NCBI GenBank assembly: GCA_003224195.1
Contig: QHYP01000129.1
Coordinates: 1 to 17,872 of the forward strand
Origin: Acidobacteriota bacterium
GTDB lineage: Bacteria; Acidobacteriota; Terriglobia; Acidiferrales; UBA7541
Reading direction: 5' to 3'
DNA: 17,872 nucleotides
Under the pieces are notes generated by a model that worked only from the letters and a program-made list of their open reading frames with translations, did not search any database and was not told the origin of the DNA. Positions within the stretch are counted from its first letter, which is position 1; each line of letters begins with the position of its first letter. The translations under genes and the position numbers were made by a program. Of the stretch, positions 1-6,291 are shown piece after piece.

Positions 1-99
1 CAAAACTTCATGAAGCGGGTCGGCGGCGGCGATACGCCGTCCAATCTCATGCAAAAAGTCAATCTCGCGCTTGTCGCCAGTCTGACCGTCCAGGTTCAT
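1..99 (-). CDS. Possible GAF-domain protein, N-terminus only
   Basis: Only the first 33 codons lie in the window, starting at the ATG at 97-99 and running off the left edge. The visible peptide includes DFLHEIGRRIAAADPLHEVL, the amphipathic helix pattern that typically opens a GAF sensory domain in signalling proteins such as histidine kinases, GAF-ANTAR antiterminators or diguanylate cyclases. A weak GGTGG Shine-Dalgarno sits just upstream. It is on the same strand as the nitrite operon, 94 bp after uroporphyrinogen-III synthase, with no clear terminator between, so co-transcription is possible. A regulator of nitrite assimilation would fit the context, but the output domain is not visible. 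The GAF assignment rests on a short stretch and is tentative. Confidence 0.5.
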   Translation of the reverse strand, partial: MNLDGQTGDKREIDFLHEIGRRIAAADPLHEVL

Positions 100-193
100 G
101 ATTCCACCGTATTCAGAAAGCACCCAAAGCGTCAAATTCAAATTTCCGTTGCCCGCTACCAGCTTTGGAGATAGCTGCGGAAGCCTCGGGGCG

Positions 194-1057
194 TTATGGA
201 GAGACGCTTTGGCCCCGCTTGCGCCGGAGGATCTCCGCGGAGCGCGCCGCCACTTCTTTCACCAGGAAGCCCATCTTGGGATGCGAGGGCTCGAGATCGG
301 CTTCCAGGCCGTGGGAGCGCAATTCCTCCGAAGTGGTCGGACCGATCGAGGCGATCGCGCAACGTCTGAGGCCTGTCCGCAGCGGCACCTCCTGGCTCAT
401 TTCGGAAGCAATCTGCAACAAGTGCGAGACTTGGATGCTGGTGGTGAAGAGAACCACGTCAATCTCTTCGCGGGCCAGCGCTCTGACGGCGGCTCGCAGA
501 GGAGCGACGTCTACGGGCAAAGCCCAGCGATAAACGGGGACGCGCGTGACGCGCGCGCCACGTTCTTGCAAACCGGCGAGCAGTTCCTCGCTGGCAACGC
601 CGTATTCCTGCACGGCGATGCGCAGTCCACGGGTCGGTTGGGAAGCGGCCTCTGCATCCAAAGCGTGGAGGAGCTCACGCCACGTATTCGGCTCGGGGGC
701 GGAAACGTTGGGGGTCACGCCGAGCTCGCGCAGCGCTGCGACGGGCTTCGGCCCGCGCGCCACTACGCGCACGCGCCGCAACGCCGCCGCGTACTCCTCC
801 CGGGGACCGAGGGTCTCAGCCACGCCAGCCAGAGCGCGTGTGCCCACGCCGGTCAGGAAGATGACCATGTCGAATTCGTCTCGAAGTAGAGCGCGAACAA
901 ACTCGAGCGCCTCTTGATTGGACTCGAGCGGCACTTCGCGCATTGCCGGAGCGACAACCGGCCGGCCGCCGTAGGTTTCGATCAGGCGGGCGAGCTCCTC
1001 GCCGCGGCGGCTCTCCAGAGCGAGCACGCGCAACCCTGCGAAATTCTCTGCGGCCAT
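194..1057 (-). CDS. hemD: Uroporphyrinogen-III synthase
   Basis: A 287-residue protein of the HemD family, which closes and rearranges hydroxymethylbilane to uroporphyrinogen III in the cytoplasm, the branch point to siroheme and heme. The bilobal pattern is visible. Lobe 1 has VLALESRRGEELARLIETYG (11-30) and MVIFLTGVGTRAL (64-76); the linker region has ARGPKPVAALRELGV (100-114); lobe 2 ends with the signature SIGPTTSEELRSHG (237-250). The reading frame stays open upstream to 1234, but the ATG at 1057 is preferred: GAGGAG lies 6 bases before it, the family similarity begins there, and the upstream 59 residues look non-coding. Its place after a siroheme nitrite reductase suggests it supplies that enzyme's cofactor pathway. 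It could also serve general tetrapyrrole synthesis. Confidence 0.9.
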   Translation of the reverse strand: MAAENFAGLRVLALESRRGEELARLIETYGGRPVVAPAMREVPLESNQEALEFVRALLRDEFDMVIFLTGVGTRALAGVAETLGPREEYAAALRRVRVVARGPKPVAALRELGVTPNVSAPEPNTWRELLHALDAEAASQPTRGLRIAVQEYGVASEELLAGLQERGARVTRVPVYRWALPVDVAPLRAAVRALAREEIDVVLFTTSIQVSHLLQIASEMSQEVPLRTGLRRCAIASIGPTTSEELRSHGLEADLEPSHPKMGFLVKEVAARSAEILRRKRGQSVSP

Positions 1058-1188
1058 CGGTTTCTCCTCACCCAATCTTCGCCGCTCAGGAGGCTGCTTG
1101 GAAAGGGATATCTGGCCCCTCGCCGCACGGTGAGCCCGGCGCGCCGTCAGTGCGGATTCCCGCCAGACTCGCGAAGACGCTTCGGGCC

Positions 1189-1359
1189 CTAAATCCGAGG
1201 GCCGACTTTCAGAGTGAGAAAAGAGACCAGGCAACCCGGTATGCCTGGATCGTCAGAAGCAGGTTGTCCCGTCGGGCCTTCTGGTTGCTGCGCGAAAAGT
1301 GGAAGGGTCGCAGGCAGAAGGACTGCCAATCCGAAGAATCGCGCAATGCGGACACGCAT
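1189..1359 (-). CDS. Small exported peptide of 56 residues, function unknown
   Basis: This small ORF starts at the ATG at 1357-1359 behind an A/G-rich ribosome-binding stretch (ACGAAAGAGAGACG). The N-terminus is a textbook Sec signal peptide: basic start MRVRIAR, hydrophobic core FFGLAVLLPATLPL, and a likely cleavage after FA in FAQQ near residue 24. The mature part would be about 32 residues, rich in Pro, Gly and Asp, with one Cys (about residue 43), ending KVGPRI. No family is recognised. It lies between the second PII gene and hemD on the same strand, so it is probably co-transcribed with the nitrite operon. It may be a genuine small periplasmic protein or the 5' remnant of a longer exported protein. 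The flanks (1058-1188 and 1360-1519) show no gene; a hairpin GCGACC-ATG-GGTCGC sits at 1443-1457. Confidence 0.5.
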   Translation of the reverse strand: MRVRIARFFGLAVLLPATLPLFAQQPEGPTGQPASDDPGIPGCLVSFLTLKVGPRI

Positions 1360-1519
1360 ATCGTCTCTCTTTCGTTTTAAATCCCGATAGATCGCGGGCC
1401 CTATCGTCGTGGAGTTGCCCTGGACGTCGAGGGCACAGGAGAGCGACCATGGGTCGCGAACGTAGCATCCCTCGGGAAATTCTTCGAGGCCCCCATCATC
1501 GACAATAGGTCCTCTTTCT

Positions 1520-1837
1520 CTACTGATCTGCTTTGCCCGTGCGAATCGTGTACGAGGCCTTCACGTCGCTCACGAAAATGCGCCCGTCTCCGGGATGGCC
1601 CGTCCTTGCCCCTTTTAGAATCGCGTCCACAGCCTTGGAAACATCTTCGTCCGAGACGACGAGCATCAGGCTAACCTTGGCCAATTCTCCATACACGGCG
1701 GAACCTACCTGAATGCCGCGCTGGCGGCCGCGCCCGAGCACATCCCATTTCGTCAGCGCACCGCATCCAACCCGCTCCAAAGCCGCTGCTACTTCGGCTT
1801 CCTTCTCCGGCCTGATCATCGCCCGGATCATTTTCAT
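1520..1837 (-). CDS. PII nitrogen regulator, NifI1-like
   Basis: A 105-residue PII-family trimeric signal protein that should bind ATP/ADP and 2-oxoglutarate. Visible features are the start MKMIRAMIRP, the B-strand/T-loop entry DVLGRGRQRGIQ (32-43), and the C-terminal nucleotide-binding signature TGHPGDGRIFV (79-89) followed by YTIRTGK (96-102). The T-loop is short: 10 residues between GRQRG and LAKV, against about 14 in GlnB/GlnK. The usual uridylylated Tyr51 context is absent, although Y49 is present. The short loop, the MKMIRA start and the YTIRTGK end resemble NifI1 proteins that regulate nitrogenase. The start ATG overlaps the stop of the nitrite reductase gene (ATGA), implying translational coupling. 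The likely role is control of nitrite reduction or uptake according to nitrogen status; this is inference. Confidence 0.92.
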   Translation of the reverse strand: MKMIRAMIRPEKEAEVAAALERVGCGALTKWDVLGRGRQRGIQVGSAVYGELAKVSLMLVVSDEDVSKAVDAILKGARTGHPGDGRIFVSDVKASYTIRTGKADQ

Positions 1838-3867
1838 AACATCACGCCGGCCTGCGCGCTTGCTGATCTGACGGAATTAGAGTCCGTCACGTCGACGAAC
1901 ACGGCGCCGTCCAGGGCAAATGCGAAATATGTTTTCAAGGTGAGATGCGGATCCGTATCGCACCTTCCGCTCGTCAATTCAAACCTGTAACCATGCAACG
2001 GACAGACGATGCAACCATTCTCGACCGTTCCTTCTTCGAGCGGTGCAGCGGCGTGAGGACACTCCGCGTCGGCAGCATAGATGCGCCCATCGACCGCGAA
2101 GACGGCCAACGCCCTGCCGCGGACCTTGACCCTCACTTGCCTGCGATGTCGCAGTTCGTCCACGGTGCACACTTGCACCGCAAGATTCTCTGCCACCGCC
2201 ACCGGGCTTTCGGACTCGTACCTCGAATCGCTGTGACAATCCAATGCCGCGCTGGCAGGTCCGATGCCGATCAGCTCGTCTTGCGGCGCCGCGGCAAACT
2301 CCGCTGAACCAGCCGGCACCATGAGAATGCGCTCCCTTGCCGCCGGGTCGCGCTCCACCTGTTTGAACAATTCCAGGTTCTGGATCACTGTGCCAATGAC
2401 GTCGGGAAGGGCATCATCACACGGTACTGCTTCCAGGATCTGCTGTCCGGCGACGGCGTTCGGCCCGCTGCGGCCCCCTACATAGACCGCCACGGCGTCG
2501 ACCACCTGTCCTCCAATGTTGGCGCGCACGCCGCGCAGACCGATGTCCGCTGCCTGGTGGTTCCCGCAGCCCGCCGGGCATCCGGACCAGTGAATGGTCA
2601 AAGGCTCGCCGTTGCTCACGTTAAGTTTCTCGAGGGCTTTCGATAGCTCGACCGCGCGGCGTTTCGTCTCGATCAGAGCGAGGTTGCAGTAGTCGGTTCC
2701 CGTGCAGGCGACCAGCCTGCGGAAGAATGGCGATGGCGCGTGTGGGAACTGGCGCAGCAGCGGCTCGGCGAATAATCCGTCCACGCGCTCCTCGGGGACG
2801 TTTGGGATGATGGCGTTCTGTCCCGTCGTGAAACGTATCCGGCCGTCGCCGTAGTTCTCGGCCAGGCGCGCCAGCTCGGACATCTGCTCTGCCTCCAAAC
2901 GGCCCGTGGGAACGCAAAATCCAATAGCCACCAAGCCGATCTGTCGCTGATTTGTTACGCCCAGGTGATCAGCCTGGCTCGACCAGCGCATATCCGTGCC
3001 GCCGGGGGAAAGGGCGCGCCCCAGGCGCTCGATCAACTCCTCCCGCAGGCGCTCTAGCCCCCACTCCTCGATGAGAAACGCCAGGCGGCACTTCGAGCGG
3101 ACGTCACGCGGGCCATGATCGCGGTAAATGCGGATCAGTTCGGCCGCCACCCTTGCGGCTTCTTCGGGTTCGATGAAGATATCCAGCGGGGAGGCAATCG
3201 TGAATCCACCGGAGCCCATTTTGCCGCCCACGAGCACATTGAATCCCACGCGTTTGCCCGCGCGGGCGGGAACGAGCGCGATATCCTGCGACTCGTTGTG
3301 CGTGCAGTTCTCCAAGCATCCGGTGACCGTAACGTTGAACTTCCTCGGAAGATTGGTGAACTCGGGATTACCGTCGGAGCCGACCAGGATGCGATCTAAC
3401 TCGAAAAGCGCGGGCGAAGCGTCGAAGAGCTCATTTGGGGTGAGACCCGCGAGGGGACAGCCGTTGAGGTTACGAACGTTGTCCATGCCCGTCTGCAGGG
3501 AGTGGAGATTGACGCCACGAAGCTTTTCCCAGATTTCCGGGATGCTCGCGAGCGTGAAGCCGCGCAACTCGATTTGCTGCCGCGTCGTAATGTCCAAGAC
3601 GCTGTTCCCGAGGCGGCGCGAGACCTCGGCGATGGTGTGAAGTTGCTCGCTCGCTGCGAAGCCGTTCGGCATCCGGATGCGCATCATGAATTGGCCCGGC
3701 GTGGGCTTACGAAAGAAGACGCCGACCCATTTCAGCAGGTCCTTTTCCGCCGTCGTCAGTGACTCATGGCCCCGCTCGATGAGCTCCGGCAGCTTCGCGC
3801 GAATCCGCAGGCCGTCGCCACCGAGGCCGGCCTTGCATTCTTCTATTGTGTTATTTCCCGGGCGCAT
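1834..3867 (-). CDS. nirA: Ferredoxin-type nitrite reductase fused to a Rieske domain
   Basis: A 677-residue siroheme/[4Fe-4S] enzyme predicted to reduce nitrite to ammonium with six electrons in the cytoplasm. It has the duplicated nitrite/sulfite reductase fold: first half with ITTRQQIELRG (93-103) and NGCPLAG (135-141), second half with the cluster ligands C388-X5-C394 (CTGTDYC) and C430-X3-C434 (CPAGC). After the usual end of the family (about 510) comes a linker and a Rieske [2Fe-2S] domain with C603-P-H605 and C622-P-L-H625, resembling NirD or the C-terminal part of NirB. Such a domain is not part of standard NirA. The start ATG at 3867 lies 17 bp inside the upstream PII gene with GGAAAG ahead of it. 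Sulfite reduction is a less likely alternative given the nitrite-channel and PII neighbours. Confidence 0.92.
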   Translation of the reverse strand: MRPGNNTIEECKAGLGGDGLRIRAKLPELIERGHESLTTAEKDLLKWVGVFFRKPTPGQFMMRIRMPNGFAASEQLHTIAEVSRRLGNSVLDITTRQQIELRGFTLASIPEIWEKLRGVNLHSLQTGMDNVRNLNGCPLAGLTPNELFDASPALFELDRILVGSDGNPEFTNLPRKFNVTVTGCLENCTHNESQDIALVPARAGKRVGFNVLVGGKMGSGGFTIASPLDIFIEPEEAARVAAELIRIYRDHGPRDVRSKCRLAFLIEEWGLERLREELIERLGRALSPGGTDMRWSSQADHLGVTNQRQIGLVAIGFCVPTGRLEAEQMSELARLAENYGDGRIRFTTGQNAIIPNVPEERVDGLFAEPLLRQFPHAPSPFFRRLVACTGTDYCNLALIETKRRAVELSKALEKLNVSNGEPLTIHWSGCPAGCGNHQAADIGLRGVRANIGGQVVDAVAVYVGGRSGPNAVAGQQILEAVPCDDALPDVIGTVIQNLELFKQVERDPAARERILMVPAGSAEFAAAPQDELIGIGPASAALDCHSDSRYESESPVAVAENLAVQVCTVDELRHRRQVRVKVRGRALAVFAVDGRIYAADAECPHAAAPLEEGTVENGCIVCPLHGYRFELTSGRCDTDPHLTLKTYFAFALDGAVFVDVTDSNSVRSASAQAGVML

Positions 3868-4276
3868 GCGCTCTTTCCGCTTCCAGTGCGAGAGAATCGT
3901 CGCCGCCGACCTCGATAACCCATTCGGTTAATCTCTCCTCGGCATCAAACCGATCCGCGCTGATGGGAATGCTCTTCTCGACCGGCAGAACGAAAATTTT
4001 GCCGTCGCCCAGGGCGCCGGTGCGGTTCGCTTCAATAATCGCTTCGACCAGCGGCGCAACCTGCGCTTCTTCGACCACCCACGTCACCATTCGCTTCGGC
4101 AAGTACCGCACGCCGGCGCCATTCGCCGCGCCTAGGCGCGATAGGAACCTCAAACCCAGTTCGCGTCCGCGTCCGAGAACCCGGTGCTGAGTTGACGGCG
4201 GAGGCGCCAGCCTCTCGAGTGTGGCTTGCGTGGCATGCCAGCGTTCCGGCCGGATGATCGCGATCACTTCGTGCAA
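3851..4276 (-). CDS. PII nitrogen regulator, NifI2-like with C-terminal tail
   Basis: A 141-residue PII-family protein. The start is HEVIAIIRPERWHATQATLE, the T-loop entry is RVLGRGRELG (32-41), and the long T-loop ends in VRYLPKRMVT (56-65). The nucleotide-binding signature TGALGDGKIFVLPVEKS lies at 86-102. The extended T-loop ending in YLPKRM is the pattern of NifI2, the partner of NifI1 in nitrogenase regulation. After residue 105 there is an unusual tail of about 35 residues, partly acidic, not found in compact PII proteins. The start codon is TTG at 4274-4276, supported by GGGAGGGGG four bases upstream. It follows the nitrite channel gene by 34 bp and overlaps the nitrite reductase gene by 17 bp, so the three are clearly one operon. 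Confidence 0.9.
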   Translation of the reverse strand: MHEVIAIIRPERWHATQATLERLAPPPSTQHRVLGRGRELGLRFLSRLGAANGAGVRYLPKRMVTWVVEEAQVAPLVEAIIEANRTGALGDGKIFVLPVEKSIPISADRFDAEERLTEWVIEVGGDDSLALEAERAHAPGK

Positions 4277-4310
4277 TGGTCCCCCTCCCGGGTAATGAAC
4301 GCTACGTGGG

Positions 4311-5180
4311 TCACAGCGCCTGGACGCCAGCCGCCTGTTCCAGCGCGACCCGTGCTTCCGGTTGGCTGGCTTGCGCGGGTTCGATGGAAAGAATTCGCTT
4401 CGGCGAGTGCGTCAGGTAGAGCGCCAACCCCGTTAGAAGCGCTCCGGAAACAATGTTGCCGACGGTGACCGGCAACTGGTTCCAGAACCACCACTGGCGG
4501 ATGGAAATCGGGGCGCCAAACAGCATGGCTACCGGGATGACGAACATGTTGACAATGGAGTGCTCGAAGCCGAGAGCGAAGAAAGTCATGATGGGCAGCC
4601 ACATGGCCAGAATCTTGCCAACCGTTGAGCGAGAAACCATTGCCAGCACCGCACCGACCGTCACCATCCAATTGCACAGAACGCCTTTTACGAATGCCGC
4701 CGCCCACCCGTTCGCACGCAGTGCGGCGTAGGCCAGCGTTTTCTTCTGGGCCGCTGCTTTGAGCAGGTCGCCGATGGCGCCGCTGCTCGCCGCGCCCCAG
4801 CTCGTCACTGCGAGGTAGAACAAAACGGCGTAGAACAAGCTTCCAATCAAGTTGCCGAAGTAAACCCAGCCCCAGTTGCGAAGCATTTTGCCGAGCGGCA
4901 CTTCGCCGGCCATCATGCCCGCGGGCAAAAGTGCGAAATTCCCCGTCGCCAGTTCGGTGCCCAGGAGCACAAGCATCACGAATCCAACCGGGAACAAAAT
5001 CGCGCCGACAATGGAAGGCAATCCTTGCGACAAAACGACAATGACCAGAGAGGTCGCGTAGGCCAGGAAGGCGCCGGCGAGGAAACCTCGCAGCAGCATA
5101 TCGCGGACAGAGAGGTTCGCCTTTTTCTTGGCGGTCAGGACGACTTCTTCCACGAGCTCGTGTGGTTTCACGTAGTCCAA
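4311..5180 (-). CDS. nirC: Formate/nitrite transporter family channel, probably for nitrite
   Basis: A 289-residue inner-membrane protein of the FNT family, which forms pentameric channels for small monovalent anions. Family landmarks are LGTELATGNF (73-82), YFGNLIGSLF (107-116), VKGVLCNWMVTVG (164-176) and FEHSIVNMF (205-213), the last carrying the conserved central-pore histidine H207. Six membrane segments are visible between about residues 30 and 256; the C-terminal 30 residues are soluble. The start is TTG at 5178-5180, with GGAGGT five bases upstream. As first gene of an operon with nitrite reductase it most likely imports nitrite, hence the NirC-like call; sequence alone does not exclude formate or another anion. 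The leader upstream contains two strong hairpins. Confidence 0.92.
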   Translation of the reverse strand: MDYVKPHELVEEVVLTAKKKANLSVRDMLLRGFLAGAFLAYATSLVIVVLSQGLPSIVGAILFPVGFVMLVLLGTELATGNFALLPAGMMAGEVPLGKMLRNWGWVYFGNLIGSLFYAVLFYLAVTSWGAASSGAIGDLLKAAAQKKTLAYAALRANGWAAAFVKGVLCNWMVTVGAVLAMVSRSTVGKILAMWLPIMTFFALGFEHSIVNMFVIPVAMLFGAPISIRQWWFWNQLPVTVGNIVSGALLTGLALYLTHSPKRILSIEPAQASQPEARVALEQAAGVQAL

Positions 5181-5221
5181 TGCGCACCTCCAACGGTCAA
5201 GTCAAGCCACACCAGATACAC

Positions 5222-5252
5222 TCTTCGTTCTTCCTTCAGAGGAGAACGAAAA
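5222..5252 (-). promoter_or_regulatory. Hairpin in the leader of the nitrite operon
   Basis: Perfect 8-bp arms TTCGTTCT (5224-5231) and AGAACGAA (5243-5250). Read as minus-strand RNA the stem continues past one bulged A into a CC/GG pair and closes on the six-base loop UCUGAA (5240-5235). It sits about 42-72 bases upstream of the TTG start of the nitrite channel gene. It could be a leader RNA element or a DNA operator. A hexaloop with G at position 4 recalls ANTAR-type targets, but the usual A at position 1 is absent. Confidence 0.4.
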
Positions 5253-5304
5253 TTCCGCCTCAGGCTCTTCTTGGAGCGCGATTCGTCTACGCGGCAGATA
5301 CTGC

Positions 5305-5323
5305 GCGTGCCAAGGTGGCACGC
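5305..5323. promoter_or_regulatory. Perfect 7-bp inverted repeat upstream of the nitrite operon
   Basis: GCGTGCC (5305-5311) and GGCACGC (5317-5323) are exact complements around a five-base spacer. It lies about 125-143 bp upstream of the nitrite channel start, so it could be an operator or the first of two leader hairpins. No T-run follows on either strand, which argues against a terminator. Confidence 0.35.
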
Positions 5324-5415
5324 AAGTGCGGACGACACATGATCAGCGTTCGACGGTGAACGCCGCGATTCCGTGGGGATAATGCCAATTTTGTTTCTTG
5401 GCGCCTCCCGAAGAA

Positions 5416-5452
5416 TCTGCGTCCGGTCGGGGTTCCGCAGACCTTTGTCTGC
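5416..5452. promoter_or_regulatory. Overlapping, mutually exclusive hairpins
   Basis: TCTGCG (5416-5421) can pair with CGCAGA (5436-5441), while GCAGAC (5437-5442) can pair with GTCTGC (5447-5452) around the tetraloop CTTT. The two stems share the middle arm, so only one can form in a transcript. The arrangement is attenuator-like, but no transcript is known to cross it and neither stem is followed by a T-run. Confidence 0.25.
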
Positions 5453-5643
5453 TTATCCTGCCCGTCGGCACCTGGGCTTGCAAACCAATTCTTTGGATTC
5501 TCTCGATGCAAATTTATGAAGTCTCGGGAATTCACCGGAGAGGCGAAGCGCCGCAATGAACTGGAAGAAGCCGCCGGCAGGTGCCGGCGATCGCTTGCTC
5601 GGTTGCGCATGCCGGCCATTCGTGGCGCGCAGTGCTTTTCCTC

Positions 5644-5671
5644 TTGACAATCTAGAGTAAGGGCGTATTCT
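5644..5671 (+). promoter_or_regulatory. Sigma-70 type promoter of padR
   Basis: A perfect -35 box TTGACA (5644-5649) is separated by 16 bp from the -10 box TATTCT (5666-5671). Transcription would start near 5678, just before the ribosome-binding site AAGAGGAG (5686-5693) and the TTG start of padR at 5701. This would be a short leader feeding padR and the permease genes. Confidence 0.7.
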
Positions 5672-5681
5672 TCCCCTAGAT
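5650..5681. promoter_or_regulatory. Imperfect inverted repeat over the padR promoter, putative PadR operator
   Basis: Left arm ATCTAGAGTAAGGG (5650-5663) and right arm TTCTTCCCCTAGAT (5668-5681) are complementary at 10 of 14 positions, including the outer six (ATCTAG/CTAGAT), around the four-base centre CGTA. It covers the spacer and -10 box, so a dimeric repressor bound here would block transcription. PadR proteins commonly autoregulate by such sites. Binding is inferred from position only. Confidence 0.45.
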
Positions 5682-5700
5682 CATCAAGAGGAGCAAGCCT

Positions 5701-6036
5701 TTGGCGGAGAATCCGACTACGCTCGTGCAGGGCACGCTCGACATGCTCATCCTGAAAACGCTGGCCCTCGAGCCGATGCATGGGTACGGAATCGCCCTGC
5801 GCATCGAGCAGATCAGCCGGGGCGTTTTTCAGGTGAACGCGGGCTCCCTGTTTCCGGCCTTCCGCAGGCTGGAGCGCGATGGGTTGCTCGAAAGCGAGTG
5901 GCGCGCAACGGAGAACAACCGGCGCGCGAAATACTACCGATTGACGGAAGCGGGACGAAAGAAGCTGAAGAGCGAGACGCGCGAGTGGGGCAGGCAAGCC
6001 GCAGCAATTGCGCGAATTCTGGAGACTTCCTCTTAG
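5701..6036 (+). CDS. PadR-family transcriptional regulator (acidobacterial type)
   Basis: A 111-residue winged-helix DNA-binding protein. The PadR pattern is clear: QGTLDMLILKTLALEPMHGY (10-29) for the first helices, then the recognition region with VNAGSLFPAFRRLERDGLLE (45-64), and the wing with KYYRLTEAGRKKL (77-89). This short form, beginning with the LVQGTLDMLIL motif and preceding a large permease gene, corresponds to the acidobacterial PadR subfamily. The start is TTG at 5701, chosen because AAGAGGAG lies 7 bases upstream and the protein would otherwise lose its first helix. The next gene begins 10 bp after its stop, so it is probably co-transcribed with, and represses, the permease operon. 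The effector is unknown. Confidence 0.93.
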   Translation: MAENPTTLVQGTLDMLILKTLALEPMHGYGIALRIEQISRGVFQVNAGSLFPAFRRLERDGLLESEWRATENNRRAKYYRLTEAGRKKLKSETREWGRQAAAIARILETSS

Positions 6037-6046
6037 GGGTGCTTCG

Positions 6047-6291
6047 ATGTCGTTGAACGCTTTGCGGTCACCCATAAAATTGCTGCGACGCGTTGCCGGT
6101 GGGTTGCGCGGACTGTTCCGAAAGGAACGGGACGACCGCGAGCTGGACGAGGAACTGCGCAGCTATCTGGATGCGGCGGCGAATGTGAAAATGCGGGCGG
6201 GCGTGCCCCATGACGAAGCGGTTCGAGCCGCGCGAATGGAGATGGGCAGCCTCGAATCGGTCAAGGAAGAAGTACGCGCAGTAGCCTGGGA
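6047..6291 (+). repeat. Direct repeat, copy 1: 5' end of the first ADOP gene
   Basis: This 245-bp stretch matches 8749-8993 with about 13 differences counted by eye (around 95% identity) and no gaps. Beyond it, the two genes are clearly diverged paralogues. It encodes the cytoplasmic N-terminal domain. Confidence 0.85.

Larger units (their letters stand above)
5181..5643. other. Divergent intergenic region rich in hairpins
   Basis: This stretch separates the minus-strand nitrite operon from the plus-strand padR operon and contains no gene I can support. It holds several inverted repeats, listed separately at 5224-5250, 5305-5323 and 5416-5452, plus a palindrome GCCGGCA-GG-TGCCGGC at 5573-5588. 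None is followed by a T-run, so they do not look like ordinary terminators. A convincing minus-strand -35/-10 pair for the nitrite operon was not found. Confidence 0.6.

Noticed and set aside
98..889. Long plus-strand frame opposite uroporphyrinogen-III synthase
   Set aside because: It is antisense to a gene with clear family motifs; its protein is compositionally odd and GC-rich DNA commonly yields such shadow frames.
1058..1234. 59-residue N-terminal extension of uroporphyrinogen-III synthase
   Set aside because: The extension has no family similarity and low-complexity Arg-rich sequence, overlaps the small exported ORF, and a strong ribosome site directly precedes the ATG at 1057.
5300..5325. 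Possible sigma-54 promoter (TGGCACG) upstream of the nitrite operon
   Set aside because: TGGCACG is present on the minus strand, but no GC dinucleotide of a -12 box occurs at the required spacing.
5516..5647. 43-codon plus-strand frame starting MKSREFTGEA
   Set aside because: It has no ribosome-binding site, no recognisable similarity, and ends inside the -35 box of the padR promoter; probably chance.
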